DNA of 34,789 nucleotides, from the NCBI GenBank assembly GCA_002841115.1, contig PHEC01000011.1:1-34789 (forward strand), in the 5' to 3' direction. The translations under genes were made by a program, and so were the position numbers. Below, one piece after another: positions 19,224 to 27,359 of this stretch (its first letter is position 1; the number at the start of each line of letters is the position of its first letter). This stretch comes from Alphaproteobacteria bacterium HGW-Alphaproteobacteria-6. Lineage in GTDB: Bacteria > Pseudomonadota > Alphaproteobacteria > Rhodobacterales > Rhodobacteraceae. The notes under the pieces were generated by a model, which ran no database searches, was not told where the DNA came from, and saw nothing but the letters and a program-made list of their open reading frames with translations.

Positions 19224-20212
19224 GCGTGCTGCTGGACATCAAGGGGTTGCGCACGGTGTTCGACACCCGGGCCGGCGCGGTCTGGGCTGTCGACGGGGTC
19301 GACGTGCAGCTGATGCGCGGCGAATGCCTGGGCATCGTCGGCGAAAGCGGGTCGGGTAAATCGGTGACCTTCGCCAGCGTGATGGGCCTGGTCAAAAGCC
19401 CCGGCCGCGTGGCCGAAGGCCGGATCGTCTTTGACGGGCGCGACCTGCGGGCGCTGACGCCAGACCAGATGCGCGCGGTCCGTGGCAAGGAAATCGCCAT
19501 GACCATGCAGGACGCGCTGACCGCGCTGAACCCCGCGCTGACCGTGGGCGAGCAGATCGCCGAGGTGCTCGAGGCCCATGACGACACCCTGCCGCCACGG
19601 GGCCGCGCCCGCAGCAGGGCGATCCGCGACCGGTCGGTCGAGATGCTGGGTCTGGTCGGCATCCCCGCACCGGACAGCCGCCTGCGCCAGTATCCGCACG
19701 AATTTTCCGGCGGGATGCGGCAGCGGATCATGATCGCCATCGCCCTGGCCTGCGGCCCGAAACTGCTGATCGCGGACGAACCGACCACGGCCCTTGACGT
19801 GACGATCCAGGCGCAGGTTCTGGAACTGATCTCGGACATTCGCAAACGGATGGGGATGAGCGTGGCGCTGATCACCCATGATCTGGGTGTGGTGGCCGAA
19901 CACTGCGACCGGGTCATGGTGATGTATGCCGGACAGGTCGTCGAGCAGGGGCCGACCGCGCAGGTGATCGGCGAACCTCGGCACCCCTATACGCGCGGCT
20001 TGCTCGGGTCGATTCCGCGGCTGTCGATGCGGGGCCAGCCGATCACGCCGATTGAAGGGCAGGTTCCCGACCTGATCGGCCTGCCGCCGCAATGCCGGTT
20101 CCATTCGCGCTGTCCGGTGCGCAGCGACGCCTGCCTGGCCCCGATTGCCATGCGTGCTGCCGGCCCGGGCCGGTCGGCCCGCTGCATCCATGTTCACGAG
20201 GTTGCGCCATGA
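19220..20212 (+). CDS. Peptide-type ABC transporter ATPase, DppD-like
   Basis: A 330-residue ATPase with Walker A GESGSGKS (41-48), signature FSGGMRQR, Walker B LLIADEPTTALD and the H-loop ITHD. The C-terminal oligopeptide/dipeptide motif is present: PHPYTRGLL-type segment and the cysteines CRFHSRCPVRSDAC. It works as a heterodimer with the next ATPase. Start and stop overlap the neighbours (ATGA at both ends), so the operon is tightly coupled. Confidence 0.93.
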   Translation: MSVLLDIKGLRTVFDTRAGAVWAVDGVDVQLMRGECLGIVGESGSGKSVTFASVMGLVKSPGRVAEGRIVFDGRDLRALTPDQMRAVRGKEIAMTMQDALTALNPALTVGEQIAEVLEAHDDTLPPRGRARSRAIRDRSVEMLGLVGIPAPDSRLRQYPHEFSGGMRQRIMIAIALACGPKLLIADEPTTALDVTIQAQVLELISDIRKRMGMSVALITHDLGVVAEHCDRVMVMYAGQVVEQGPTAQVIGEPRHPYTRGLLGSIPRLSMRGQPITPIEGQVPDLIGLPPQCRFHSRCPVRSDACLAPIAMRAAGPGRSARCIHVHEVAP

Positions 20213-21216
20213 CGCTGCTGAAGGTCGAGCATCTGTCCAAGCACTACGAAGGGCGCCGGGGCATGATCGAGCGGCTGACCGGCACGGCCCATACCGTGGT
20301 GCGCGCGGTCAACGATGTCAGCCTGACGGTCGACCGGGGGGAAATCCTCGGGCTGATCGGCGAATCCGGTTGCGGCAAGTCCACCCTCGGTCGCGCCATC
20401 CTGCGCCTGCACGAGCCGACTTCGGGTCGGGTGAGCTTTGACGGCACCGATGTCACCGCCCTTGCGCCGGCGGCGCTCAAGGCGATGCGGCGGCGGATGC
20501 AGATCATCTTCCAGGACCCCTACGCCAGCCTGAACCCGCGGCGCACCGTTGCCCAGATCGTCGGCCTGCCGCTTGAACTGCATGGCCTGGCCGAGGGCGA
20601 AGAGGCCCGCGCCATCGTGGCGCGGATCATCGAACGGGTCGGGCTGAAGGCCAACCAGCTTGACCGCTATCCGCACCAGTTCTCGGGCGGCCAGCGCCAG
20701 CGGATCGGCATCGCCCGCGCGCTTGTCTCGAACCCCGAATTCGTCGTCTGCGACGAGCCGGTCTCGGCGCTGGACGTGTCGATCCAGGCCCAGATCATCG
20801 CCCTGCTGCAAGAGCTTAAGCAGGAATTCGGCCTGACCTACCTGTTCATCTCCCACGATATCTCGGTGATCGGCTATCTCAGCGACCGGGTCGCGGTGAT
20901 GTATCTGGGCGAGATCGTCGAGATGGGCCCGGTCAACGCCGTCCTGTCGCAGCCCCGCCACCCCTATACGCAAAGCCTGATGTCGGCGGTGCCCGAACTT
21001 GACCGCGAGGGTCCGCGCCGCCGGGTGCGGCTGACCGGCGACCTGCCCTCGCCGTTGAACCCGCCGGCGGGGTGCAAGTTCCACACCCGCTGCCCCCTGG
21101 CGGCAGAGACCTGCCGCAGGCTTGCGCCGGTGACCGAACAGGTCGGGCCGGGCCATTCCGCCGCCTGCCACCGGCTGGACGAACGACTGAACCTGCTGGC
21201 CGAGGCGGGCGCATGA
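20209..21216 (+). CDS. Peptide-type ABC transporter ATPase, DppF-like
   Basis: A 335-residue ATPase with Walker A GESGCGKS (51-58), [12 protein letters not shown], signature FSGGQRQR and Walker [13 protein letters not shown], plus the C-terminal cysteine segment [14 protein letters not shown]. It completes the importer. ATG 20209 overlaps the stop of the previous gene, and its own stop overlaps the start of the acyltransferase-like gene (ATGA at 21213-21216). That joins the hydrolase to the transporter at the level of translation. Confidence 0.93.
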   Translation: MTLLKVEHLSKHYEGRRGMIERLTGTAHTVVRAVNDVSLTVDRGEILGLIGESGCGKSTLGRAILRLHEPTSGRVSFDGTDVTALAPAALKAMRRRMQIIFQDPYASLNPRRTVAQIVGLPLELHGLAEGEEARAIVARIIERVGLKANQLDRYPHQFSGGQRQRIGIARALVSNPEFVVCDEPVSALDVSIQAQIIALLQELKQEFGLTYLFISHDISVIGYLSDRVAVMYLGEIVEMGPVNAVLSQPRHPYTQSLMSAVPELDREGPRRRVRLTGDLPSPLNPPAGCKFHTRCPLAAETCRRLAPVTEQVGPGHSAACHRLDERLNLLAEAGA

Positions 21217-22289
21217 TCCGGCTGCACGCAACCGGCGATGCCCGGGCGCGCGGCGCCGCGCAGGGGCGCAGCGGTCTGGCCGGCGATCTGGCCGCGCAGG
21301 TGCGGGCGGCGACCGTGGCCCGGGTGCAAACCGCGCGCGCCGACGGCTTGCTGGATGCCGAGGCCACCGCCTATCTGGCGGCGCAGCGCGCCTTTCACGC
21401 AAGACACGACCCCGACGGTCTGGCAGAGCTGGGCGGCATCGCCTCCGGCTTCAACCTGCCGGAAGCTGACCTTTTCGCCCATCTGCATCTGGGAACCCTG
21501 CGCGACCTGAAGGGCGGCGCAAGACTGGTCGACGGGTGCAGCGCCTGGGCGCTGACCGATGGGCCGGACGGTCCGCTGGTGGTGAAGAACCGCGACTATT
21601 CGGGACAGCATCTCGGCATTCAGGCGGTGGCCGACCACAAGGGTCCCGATATCGTGACCGGCGGGATGCTGTGTCTGGGCAGCCTGGGCAGCCCCGGGGC
21701 CTATTCGTCGGGGATCAACGCCGCGGGGCTGGCGGTTGCGGATACGCAGGTGGCGGTGGCCACCCACCGCGTCGGCTGGCTGCGCTATTTCCTGATGACC
21801 CGCCTTCTGGCGCAATGCGCGAGCGTGGCCGACGCGCTGGGTTTTCTGTCCGGGGTTCCCCATGCCGGGGGCGGCACGCTGATCCTGGCGGATGCGCAGG
21901 GGGCGGCGGCGGCCGTGGAACTGGGCGCGCGCGCCATCGCCCGGGTCAGTGCCGCGCGGGTCTGGCGCACCAACCATTTTGTCTCGGACGCACTGGCCGA
22001 TGACACCTTGCCGCCGGGCGACGACACCATCGCCGCCAATTCCCGCCAGCGCCTTGCCTATCTTGCGGCGACGCTGCCCGAAGGGAACTGGACCATCTCC
22101 GCCGCGCGTGCCCTGATGGCCACCCATCCCGCGCCGGGCGGCACTGGCGCCCCGATCTGCCAGCATGGAACGCTCGATGCGACGCAGACCATTTCCTCGG
22201 CCGTCTATTCGTGTACCCTGCGCAGCATCGAGATATGCGAGGGGAATCCCTGCACCGGCGCCTGGCAGCGTTTCGCGCTGTCGTCCTAG
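21213..22289 (+). CDS. C45-family (isopenicillin-N/acyl-CoA:6-APA acyltransferase-like) hydrolase
   Basis: The 358-residue protein belongs to the N-terminal-nucleophile superfamily, family C45. These enzymes cleave themselves before a cysteine that becomes the nucleophile, then hydrolyse amides or transfer acyl groups. The cleavage site is LVDGCSAW, with the Gly-Cys bond at residues 108-109, followed by VVKNRDYSG as in family members. Later blocks [13 protein letters not shown] and RTNHF are also conserved. It has no signal peptide, so it acts in the cytoplasm on imported material. Its start overlaps the stop of the last transporter gene, which ties the enzyme to the imported substrate. Possible substrates are N-acyl amino acids, acylated peptides or beta-lactam-like compounds; none is proven. 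Confidence 0.85.
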   Translation: MIRLHATGDARARGAAQGRSGLAGDLAAQVRAATVARVQTARADGLLDAEATAYLAAQRAFHARHDPDGLAELGGIASGFNLPEADLFAHLHLGTLRDLKGGARLVDGCSAWALTDGPDGPLVVKNRDYSGQHLGIQAVADHKGPDIVTGGMLCLGSLGSPGAYSSGINAAGLAVADTQVAVATHRVGWLRYFLMTRLLAQCASVADALGFLSGVPHAGGGTLILADAQGAAAAVELGARAIARVSAARVWRTNHFVSDALADDTLPPGDDTIAANSRQRLAYLAATLPEGNWTISAARALMATHPAPGGTGAPICQHGTLDATQTISSAVYSCTLRSIEICEGNPCTGAWQRFALSS

Positions 22290-22303
22290 CCGGGGTCGGG
22301 GCG

Positions 22304-23305
22304 ATGGAACGGGGCATGGCCGATTACAAGGGCGAACTGATCGGCGAGCATGAAAGCATCCAAAGCCTGCGCCGCCTGATCCTGCGGGTGGCGCAAAGCC
22401 CGGCCCGCACCGTGCTGATCTATGGCGAAACCGGCACCGGCAAGGGGCTTGTCGCGCGGATGATCCATCAGGGATCTGCGCGCAAGTCAGGGGAATTCGT
22501 CGACATCAACTGCGCGGCGATCCCGGCCAGCCTGCTGGAATCGGAAATCTTCGGCCATGAAAAGGGCGCCTTCACCGGCGCTGTCGAACGCAAGCTGGGT
22601 CTGGTCGAGGCGGCCAACGACGGCTCGGTCTTTCTGGACGAGATCCGCGAGATGGACCCGCCGCTTCAGGCCAAACTTCTCAGCCTGCTGGACACGCAGC
22701 AGTTTCGCAGGGTCGGCGCCGTCAAGCCAACCACGGTCAATGTCCGCTTCATCGCCGCCACCAACAAGGTTCTTCTGGCCGAGGTCAAGGCCGGCAAGTT
22801 CCGAGAGGACCTGTATTACCGCCTGCAGGTGGTGGCGCTGAACGTTCCGGCGCTGCGCCAGAGGGGCGATGACGTGCTGGTGCTGGCCCGGCATTTCATC
22901 GACAAGTTCAACCGGATCTACACGCGCTCGATGGTCGGGCTGTCGGATGAAACGACGGAGATCTTCCTGCGCTACCCCTGGCCCGGCAATGTGCGAGAGC
23001 TGGAAAACCTGCTCGAGCGCATCTTCATCCTGGAAGATGACGATCTCATCCAGCCCCGGCACCTGCCCGACCGGATCCTGCGGACCGTGCGGTCGGGACT
23101 TGCGGCACCGGCTGAGGCGCCGGATGCGGCGCTTCCGCCCATGGACGGCGATTTCCGCGACGCGACCGAAGCGTTCCAGCGCATGCTGATCGAACGCGCG
23201 CTGGCCCGGGCGACGGGAAACCTGACCGATACGGCCCGCCATCTCGGCATCAGCCGTCATGCGCTGCGCCACCAGATGACCAAACTGCGCATCGCGCCGG
23301 CGTAA
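22304..23305 (+). CDS. Sigma-54 activator (bEBP) without sensory domain
   Basis: The 333-residue protein has an AAA+ domain that starts almost at the N-terminus: Walker A GETGTGKG (41-48), the sigma-54-contacting loop GAFTGA (88-93), Walker B SVFLDE (108-113) and the arginine-finger region FREDLYYRL (167-174). It ends with a Fis-type helix-turn-helix ([20 protein letters not shown], about 306-325). No receiver, PAS, GAF or ligand-binding domain precedes the AAA+ part, as in PspF and HrpR/S, so it must be regulated by another protein or by its own level. It starts 14 nt after the acyltransferase-like gene, apparently within the same operon (an alternative ATG is 22316). Natural targets are the promoters at 15655 and 23407. 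Confidence 0.92.
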   Translation: MERGMADYKGELIGEHESIQSLRRLILRVAQSPARTVLIYGETGTGKGLVARMIHQGSARKSGEFVDINCAAIPASLLESEIFGHEKGAFTGAVERKLGLVEAANDGSVFLDEIREMDPPLQAKLLSLLDTQQFRRVGAVKPTTVNVRFIAATNKVLLAEVKAGKFREDLYYRLQVVALNVPALRQRGDDVLVLARHFIDKFNRIYTRSMVGLSDETTEIFLRYPWPGNVRELENLLERIFILEDDDLIQPRHLPDRILRTVRSGLAAPAEAPDAALPPMDGDFRDATEAFQRMLIERALARATGNLTDTARHLGISRHALRHQMTKLRIAPA

Positions 23306-23317
23306 ATCGCGCACCCG

Positions 23318-23339
23318 ATGCGCGCAGTTTGCACGCATG
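23318..23339 (+). promoter_or_regulatory. Putative activator-binding site upstream of the AtuA-like gene
   Basis: ATGCGCGC and GCACGCAT flank AGTTT, a 7-of-8 inverted repeat with a 5-nt spacer. It is centred about 80 bp before the -24 element, similar in sequence and place to the element at 15551-15574. Confidence 0.5.
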
Positions 23340-23406
23340 CCGGCGCGCCCGCCGTTCCGCTCAAAAATTCCCCTTTTTCTTCATGGCGTTGGATCGTGCG
23401 CGATCG

Positions 23407-23422
23407 TGGCACAATTTGTGCA
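23407..23422 (+). promoter_or_regulatory. Sigma-54-type -24/-12 promoter of the AtuA-like operon
   Basis: TGGCACAATTTGTGCA carries GG and GC 10 nt apart and differs from the element at 15655-15670 by a single base; the next bases CATATAG also match closely. The core GCACAA-T-TTGTGC is a perfect 13-bp palindrome. The predicted transcript start is near 23433, only about 15 nt before the first ATG of the downstream gene. Confidence 0.65.
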
Positions 23423-23447
23423 TATAGAGAGGAAAAGACACAGCTGA

Positions 23448-24818
23448 ATGGGAAAATTCATGACGTCGCTTCGGATCATCTGTCCCAACGGGCATCTGGG
23501 CTTTGCGCCCTTGAAGCCCGAAAGCTTCCAGATCGCCGTCGCCACCCGGCCCGATTTCATTGCGGCGGATTCCGGCAGCGACGACATCGGCCCGGTGCCG
23601 CTTGGCAATGACACCTGCGCCAGCCCCAGGGCCTGGCAGGAACATGATCTTGAGCTGATGCTGCTGGCCGCGCGCAAGCTGGGCGTGCCGATGCTGATCG
23701 GCTCGGCCGGCGATACCGGCACCAACAGCCGGGTCGACATGTATGTCGCGATGATCCGCGACATTGCGGCCCGTCACGGTCTGGCCCCCTTCCGGCTCGG
23801 CTGGTTCTATTCCGAAGTGGACAAGGAGATGGTCCGCGCGAAGATCCGCGGCGGTTCCCCGATCAAGGGGCTGGACGCCCGCGCCGATCTGACCGAGGCC
23901 GAACTTGACGCCACCAGCCGCATCGTGGCGATGGCCGGGGTGCATCCTTTCGTCAGGCTGCTGGAAGAGGGCTGCGACGTCATCATCGGCGGGCGGTCAT
24001 CCGACAGCGCGATCTTCGCGGCGGCCGCGCTTTTCAAGGGCTATCCGCAGGCGGAAAGCTATTACCTCGGCAAGGTGCTGGAATGCGCCTCGTTCTGCGC
24101 CGAACCTTACGGCGCAAAGGAAACCGTGATGGGCGAGATCACCGCCGATCATGTCGAGGTGACCGCGATGGCCCCGTTCCAGCGCTGCACCGTCGCCTCG
24201 GTCGCCGGGCATGCGATGTACGAGCGCTCAAACCCGTTTCATGAATTCGTGGCCGGCGGCATGCTTGACATGACCCGTTGCCATTACCGGCAGGTCGCCG
24301 ACAAGACCACCCGCGTCACCGGCATGGAATTTGTCCCCGCACAGGATTTCCGGGTCAAGCTGGAAGGATCGGGCAAGATCGGCGAGCGCTTCGTCGGGAT
24401 GGCGGGGATCCGCGACCCCTATACCATCGCCAATGTCGACGCGGTGATCGACTGGGCCCGCCAGCAGACCGTCGACCGGTTCGGCCCGGACGGCTGGGAA
24501 CTGCATTACAACGTCTTTGGCCGCAACGGCGTGATGGGCGACATGGAGCCGCTGAAGGACAAGCCGGGCCATGAATTGTGCATTGTCGTGCAGGGGGTGG
24601 CCCCGACCCGCGAGATGGCCGAAGAGGTCACGATGACCGGCACGCGGCAGCTGTTCTATGCCCGCCTGCCCGACGTCAAGGGCACGGCCGGCGGCGTGTC
24701 CTTCGTGCTGGACGAGGTGCTGCCGGCCAGCCCGGCCTATCGCTGGACGCTCAACCACACGATGGCGGTCAGTGATCCGCTGGCGCTGTTTCCCACCCAT
24801 ACGGCGATGGTCGGATAA
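23448..24818 (+). CDS. AtuA-like (DUF1446, acyclic terpene utilisation) protein
   Basis: The 456-residue protein matches the AtuA N-terminal domain family (DUF1446): N-terminal RIICPNGHLGF, DFIAADSGSDDIGP, LIGSAGDTGTNSRV and DVIIGGRSSDSAIFA. AtuA is named from the acyclic terpene degradation cluster of Pseudomonas, but most members are of unknown function and often lie in organic-acid or CoA-ester pathways. It has no signal peptide. Translation may start at 23448 or at ATG 23460; the early transcript start predicted from the sigma-54 element leaves little leader for the first. It is followed 11 nt later by a DUF4387 gene, the usual partner. Confidence 0.85.
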   Translation: MGKFMTSLRIICPNGHLGFAPLKPESFQIAVATRPDFIAADSGSDDIGPVPLGNDTCASPRAWQEHDLELMLLAARKLGVPMLIGSAGDTGTNSRVDMYVAMIRDIAARHGLAPFRLGWFYSEVDKEMVRAKIRGGSPIKGLDARADLTEAELDATSRIVAMAGVHPFVRLLEEGCDVIIGGRSSDSAIFAAAALFKGYPQAESYYLGKVLECASFCAEPYGAKETVMGEITADHVEVTAMAPFQRCTVASVAGHAMYERSNPFHEFVAGGMLDMTRCHYRQVADKTTRVTGMEFVPAQDFRVKLEGSGKIGERFVGMAGIRDPYTIANVDAVIDWARQQTVDRFGPDGWELHYNVFGRNGVMGDMEPLKDKPGHELCIVVQGVAPTREMAEEVTMTGTRQLFYARLPDVKGTAGGVSFVLDEVLPASPAYRWTLNHTMAVSDPLALFPTHTAMVG

Positions 24819-24829
24819 GGAAGATCAGG

Positions 24830-25159
24830 ATGAACACGCGCACCAGGCTTGCCGATCTGGCAAAGACGATACGCTCGAAGAACGCGGGCACCGACAAGAT
24901 CACCTTCGACATCATCTTCCGCGAAAAATCGACCTATGACATGGTCAAGCGATCGGGCAGCCTGTCGCCCGCTTCGGTTTGCGCGCTGCTGAACATCGAT
25001 CCGTCGCGGTTGACCGATTTCGTCGAATACGATCCGGCCTATGCGATCAAGTTCACGATCCTGCGCCTGCGCCCCTCGGGCAGTCCGGGCGATGCCGATA
25101 TCTTCGGCGCCCAGCAATATGCGCCATTCCTCGATGTCGAGATCGACCTGAGCAGTTGA
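24830..25159 (+). CDS. DUF4387-family protein, partner of the AtuA-like protein
   Basis: The 109-residue protein shows the family blocks RLADLAKTIRSKNAGTDKIT at the start, YDPAYAIKFTI in the middle and GAQQYAPFLDVEI at the end. DUF4387 proteins are encoded next to, or fused with, AtuA-like proteins, which suggests a two-part enzyme; the reaction is not known. The ATG is preceded by AAGGAAGATCAGG. The stop codon lies in a perfect 13-bp tandem repeat (25146-25171), so the tail of the gene has been duplicated just past its end. Confidence 0.85.
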   Translation: MNTRTRLADLAKTIRSKNAGTDKITFDIIFREKSTYDMVKRSGSLSPASVCALLNIDPSRLTDFVEYDPAYAIKFTILRLRPSGSPGDADIFGAQQYAPFLDVEIDLSS

Positions 25160-25171
25160 CCTGAGCAGTTG
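25146..25171 (+). repeat. 13-bp tandem duplication across a stop codon
   Basis: ACCTGAGCAGTTG occurs twice without a gap (25146-25158, 25159-25171). The DUF4387 stop TGA spans the junction at 25157-25159. It looks like a recent replication slip that left the protein unchanged. Confidence 0.9.
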
Positions 25172-25259
25172 ATCGGGCGCCGTGATCCGCGGACAGGGCC
25201 TCGGCGGGCCCGGGATGGTCGCACAGCGCATGGCGTCCGCCATCCTGTCGTGAGCGGCC

Positions 25260-27359
25260 CTACTGCGGAGAGTTCTGCCATGCGAAGCCTGCGCATGGAT
25301 GGTCGAACAGGTCCAGCAACTCGTCGTCAAGCTGCATCAGCGTCACCGAGGCGCCGACCATGTCAAGCGACGTGCAATAGTGCCCGACCATGCAGCGCGT
25401 GACGGTGATGTCGCGCGCGGCAAGGCGCTGCTGGATCCGGCGGCTCAGGATAAAGAGTTCCATCATCGGTGTTCCACCAAGCGAATTGACCAGCAGGGCA
25501 ACACGGGCGCCGGGCAGGGACTGCATCTCGCTCATCAGGCGGTCGAAAATCCGATCGGCGGCGGCGTCGGCCGTTTCCAGGGGCTGGCGCGTCACGCCGG
25601 GTTCACCGTGGATGCCGATACCCACCTCCATGTCATGCTCGCCGAGGCGAAAGCTGGGGCGCTGCGTATCGGGAAGGGAACAGGGCTCAAGCCCCAGCCC
25701 CATCGTGAAGGTTGCAGCATTGGCCTTGCGCGCAAGCCGTTCACAGTCACCAAGCGGATACATGCGGTCACAGGCGGCCCCGGCGATCTTGAACACGAAT
25801 ACGTTGCCTGCGGTGCCGCGCCGCCCCGCGCGATCTTCGGCAGCCGACGAGGCGACATCATCGGTTGTCAATATGGTGCGGACGTCAATGCCTTCGCCGG
25901 CGGCCAGTTCGGCAGCCATGTCGAAGTTCATGACATCCCCGGTGTAGTTCCCGTAAATGTAGAGAACGCCTGCGCCCGTCGAGGCAAATCGGGTGCAGGT
26001 CAGGACGCGATCCGGTGGCGGCGAGGCAAAGACGTTGCCGACGGCCACCGCATCGGCCAGCCCTGGCCCGACATATCCCAGAAAACAGGGCTCGTGCCCG
26101 GCACCGCCGCCGATCACCAGCCCGACCTTGCCCGCGCGGGGCGCCGTGCTGGACCGGATGGCCTGCAGCGATTTCCCGATCGGTGCAATGAACTGCGGAA
26201 AGGCACGCAAGGCGCCGTCCAGCGACTGGGACACGGCATCGCGCGGCGCGTTGATGAACTTCTTGACCCGGCTTCGCGTGGCAAAGTCTGCCGACCGGTC
26301 AACCTGGCCGGGCCGAGCGGATCGTGGCGCTTCGGTCTCGGCACCGTCGGCGCGCAGGATACCCTCGCCGGTCGCCGCGTCGGTCACAAGCACGGTAACG
26401 AAGCCGCCCCGCAAGGCGGCGAGGATCGCCGGCACCTTGTCATATCCGCCCGCCACCAGCACGCGGGTGGGCACCCTGGCAAGCTGATCCAGCTCGATTC
26501 CCAGCGTGCGGTTTGTCAACGGGCCGTCGACCTGCGCGCCGTTTGCATCGATGAAGCGGCCCGCGATCGAACCGACAGCATTATGGTAGTGGTCATGTTG
26601 CTGCAGGGCGCTGTCGAAGAAGCCGCTGATGTGAATGGTGGAATTTGCCCGCAGCGACGACACGCCAAAGATGATCCGGTCCAGCTGGTCGAAGGTTGCA
26701 ATCTGCTCTGCGACGACAGGCTCGCTCAGCAGGATCATCTTTGCTTCGGCCGAGGACAGGATGGCGGGTGCCGAGATCGGAATGGAGCGGGCGCCAAGCG
26801 CCTCTGCCAATCGGCGCGCACAGGCTTCGGGGGTATATTCAATGACCGCCGTGGTGCCGCCGGTGGCCTGAACGACCCGGATATCCTTCAGGTCACGATT
26901 TTCGGTTGCCCTTGCGACCGCGAGCATGGTCCGGCCCCAGGTAATGCCGATCGTGTCGCCGGAGTGCACAAGCGAGCCAAGCGCCTGCGCGCCGGCGGCC
27001 CCCAGCCGATCGATCAGCGACCTGTCACCGCCCTCGCCGGGGATCACAAGACACTCGTCCAGCCCGAAATGCTCCTGAAGGCGCCCGGCAATGGACAATG
27101 ACTTCAGCCGCTCGCTGGAAATGGTGATATTGACGATGCCCTTCGATCTGGCATCGGCCAGATAGGCATTGACCGTCGGCCGCGACACGTTCATCGCTTC
27201 GGCGACTTCCCCCTGGGTCAGGCCTTCCTCGTAGTAGAGCCAGCTCGCCCAGACCAGTGGATCCTCGCCAAAGCGCAGCGCCGAACGGACAAGCCCCGGC
27301 GATTTCGTGCGCGCGCGGTCTGCGTTGCGCGCCGCTCCATCGGTCGGCGCAGCACTCAT
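25260..27359 (-). CDS. SorC-family regulator fused to a dihydroxyacetone kinase DhaK domain
   Basis: This 699-residue protein joins two complete modules. Residues about 30-345 are a SorC/DeoR-type sugar-responsive repressor: helix-turn-helix GLTQGEVAEAMNVSRPTVNA (47-66) and an effector domain with SGDTIGITWGRTM. Residues about 360-697 are a full DhaK: GGGAGHEP (417-424) with His422, NYTGDVMNFD with Asp475, and IGIHGEPG with the substrate-linking His584. All expected catalytic residues are present. A DhaL gene lies directly upstream with an ATGA overlap (27357-27359), providing the ATP-binding partner. The protein may sense the kinase substrate and adjust the operon accordingly. It is the last gene of the operon. 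Similar fusions have been named in database annotation, but I know of no detailed study. Confidence 0.92.
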   Translation of the reverse strand: MSAAPTDGAARNADRARTKSPGLVRSALRFGEDPLVWASWLYYEEGLTQGEVAEAMNVSRPTVNAYLADARSKGIVNITISSERLKSLSIAGRLQEHFGLDECLVIPGEGGDRSLIDRLGAAGAQALGSLVHSGDTIGITWGRTMLAVARATENRDLKDIRVVQATGGTTAVIEYTPEACARRLAEALGARSIPISAPAILSSAEAKMILLSEPVVAEQIATFDQLDRIIFGVSSLRANSTIHISGFFDSALQQHDHYHNAVGSIAGRFIDANGAQVDGPLTNRTLGIELDQLARVPTRVLVAGGYDKVPAILAALRGGFVTVLVTDAATGEGILRADGAETEAPRSARPGQVDRSADFATRSRVKKFINAPRDAVSQSLDGALRAFPQFIAPIGKSLQAIRSSTAPRAGKVGLVIGGGAGHEPCFLGYVGPGLADAVAVGNVFASPPPDRVLTCTRFASTGAGVLYIYGNYTGDVMNFDMAAELAAGEGIDVRTILTTDDVASSAAEDRAGRRGTAGNVFVFKIAGAACDRMYPLGDCERLARKANAATFTMGLGLEPCSLPDTQRPSFRLGEHDMEVGIGIHGEPGVTRQPLETADAAADRIFDRLMSEMQSLPGARVALLVNSLGGTPMMELFILSRRIQQRLAARDITVTRCMVGHYCTSLDMVGASVTLMQLDDELLDLFDHPCAGFAWQNSPQ

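Noticed and set aside
25299-27101. 600-codon open frame opposite the SorC-DhaK gene
   Set aside because: It mirrors the real gene and has no ribosome site or recognisable domain.
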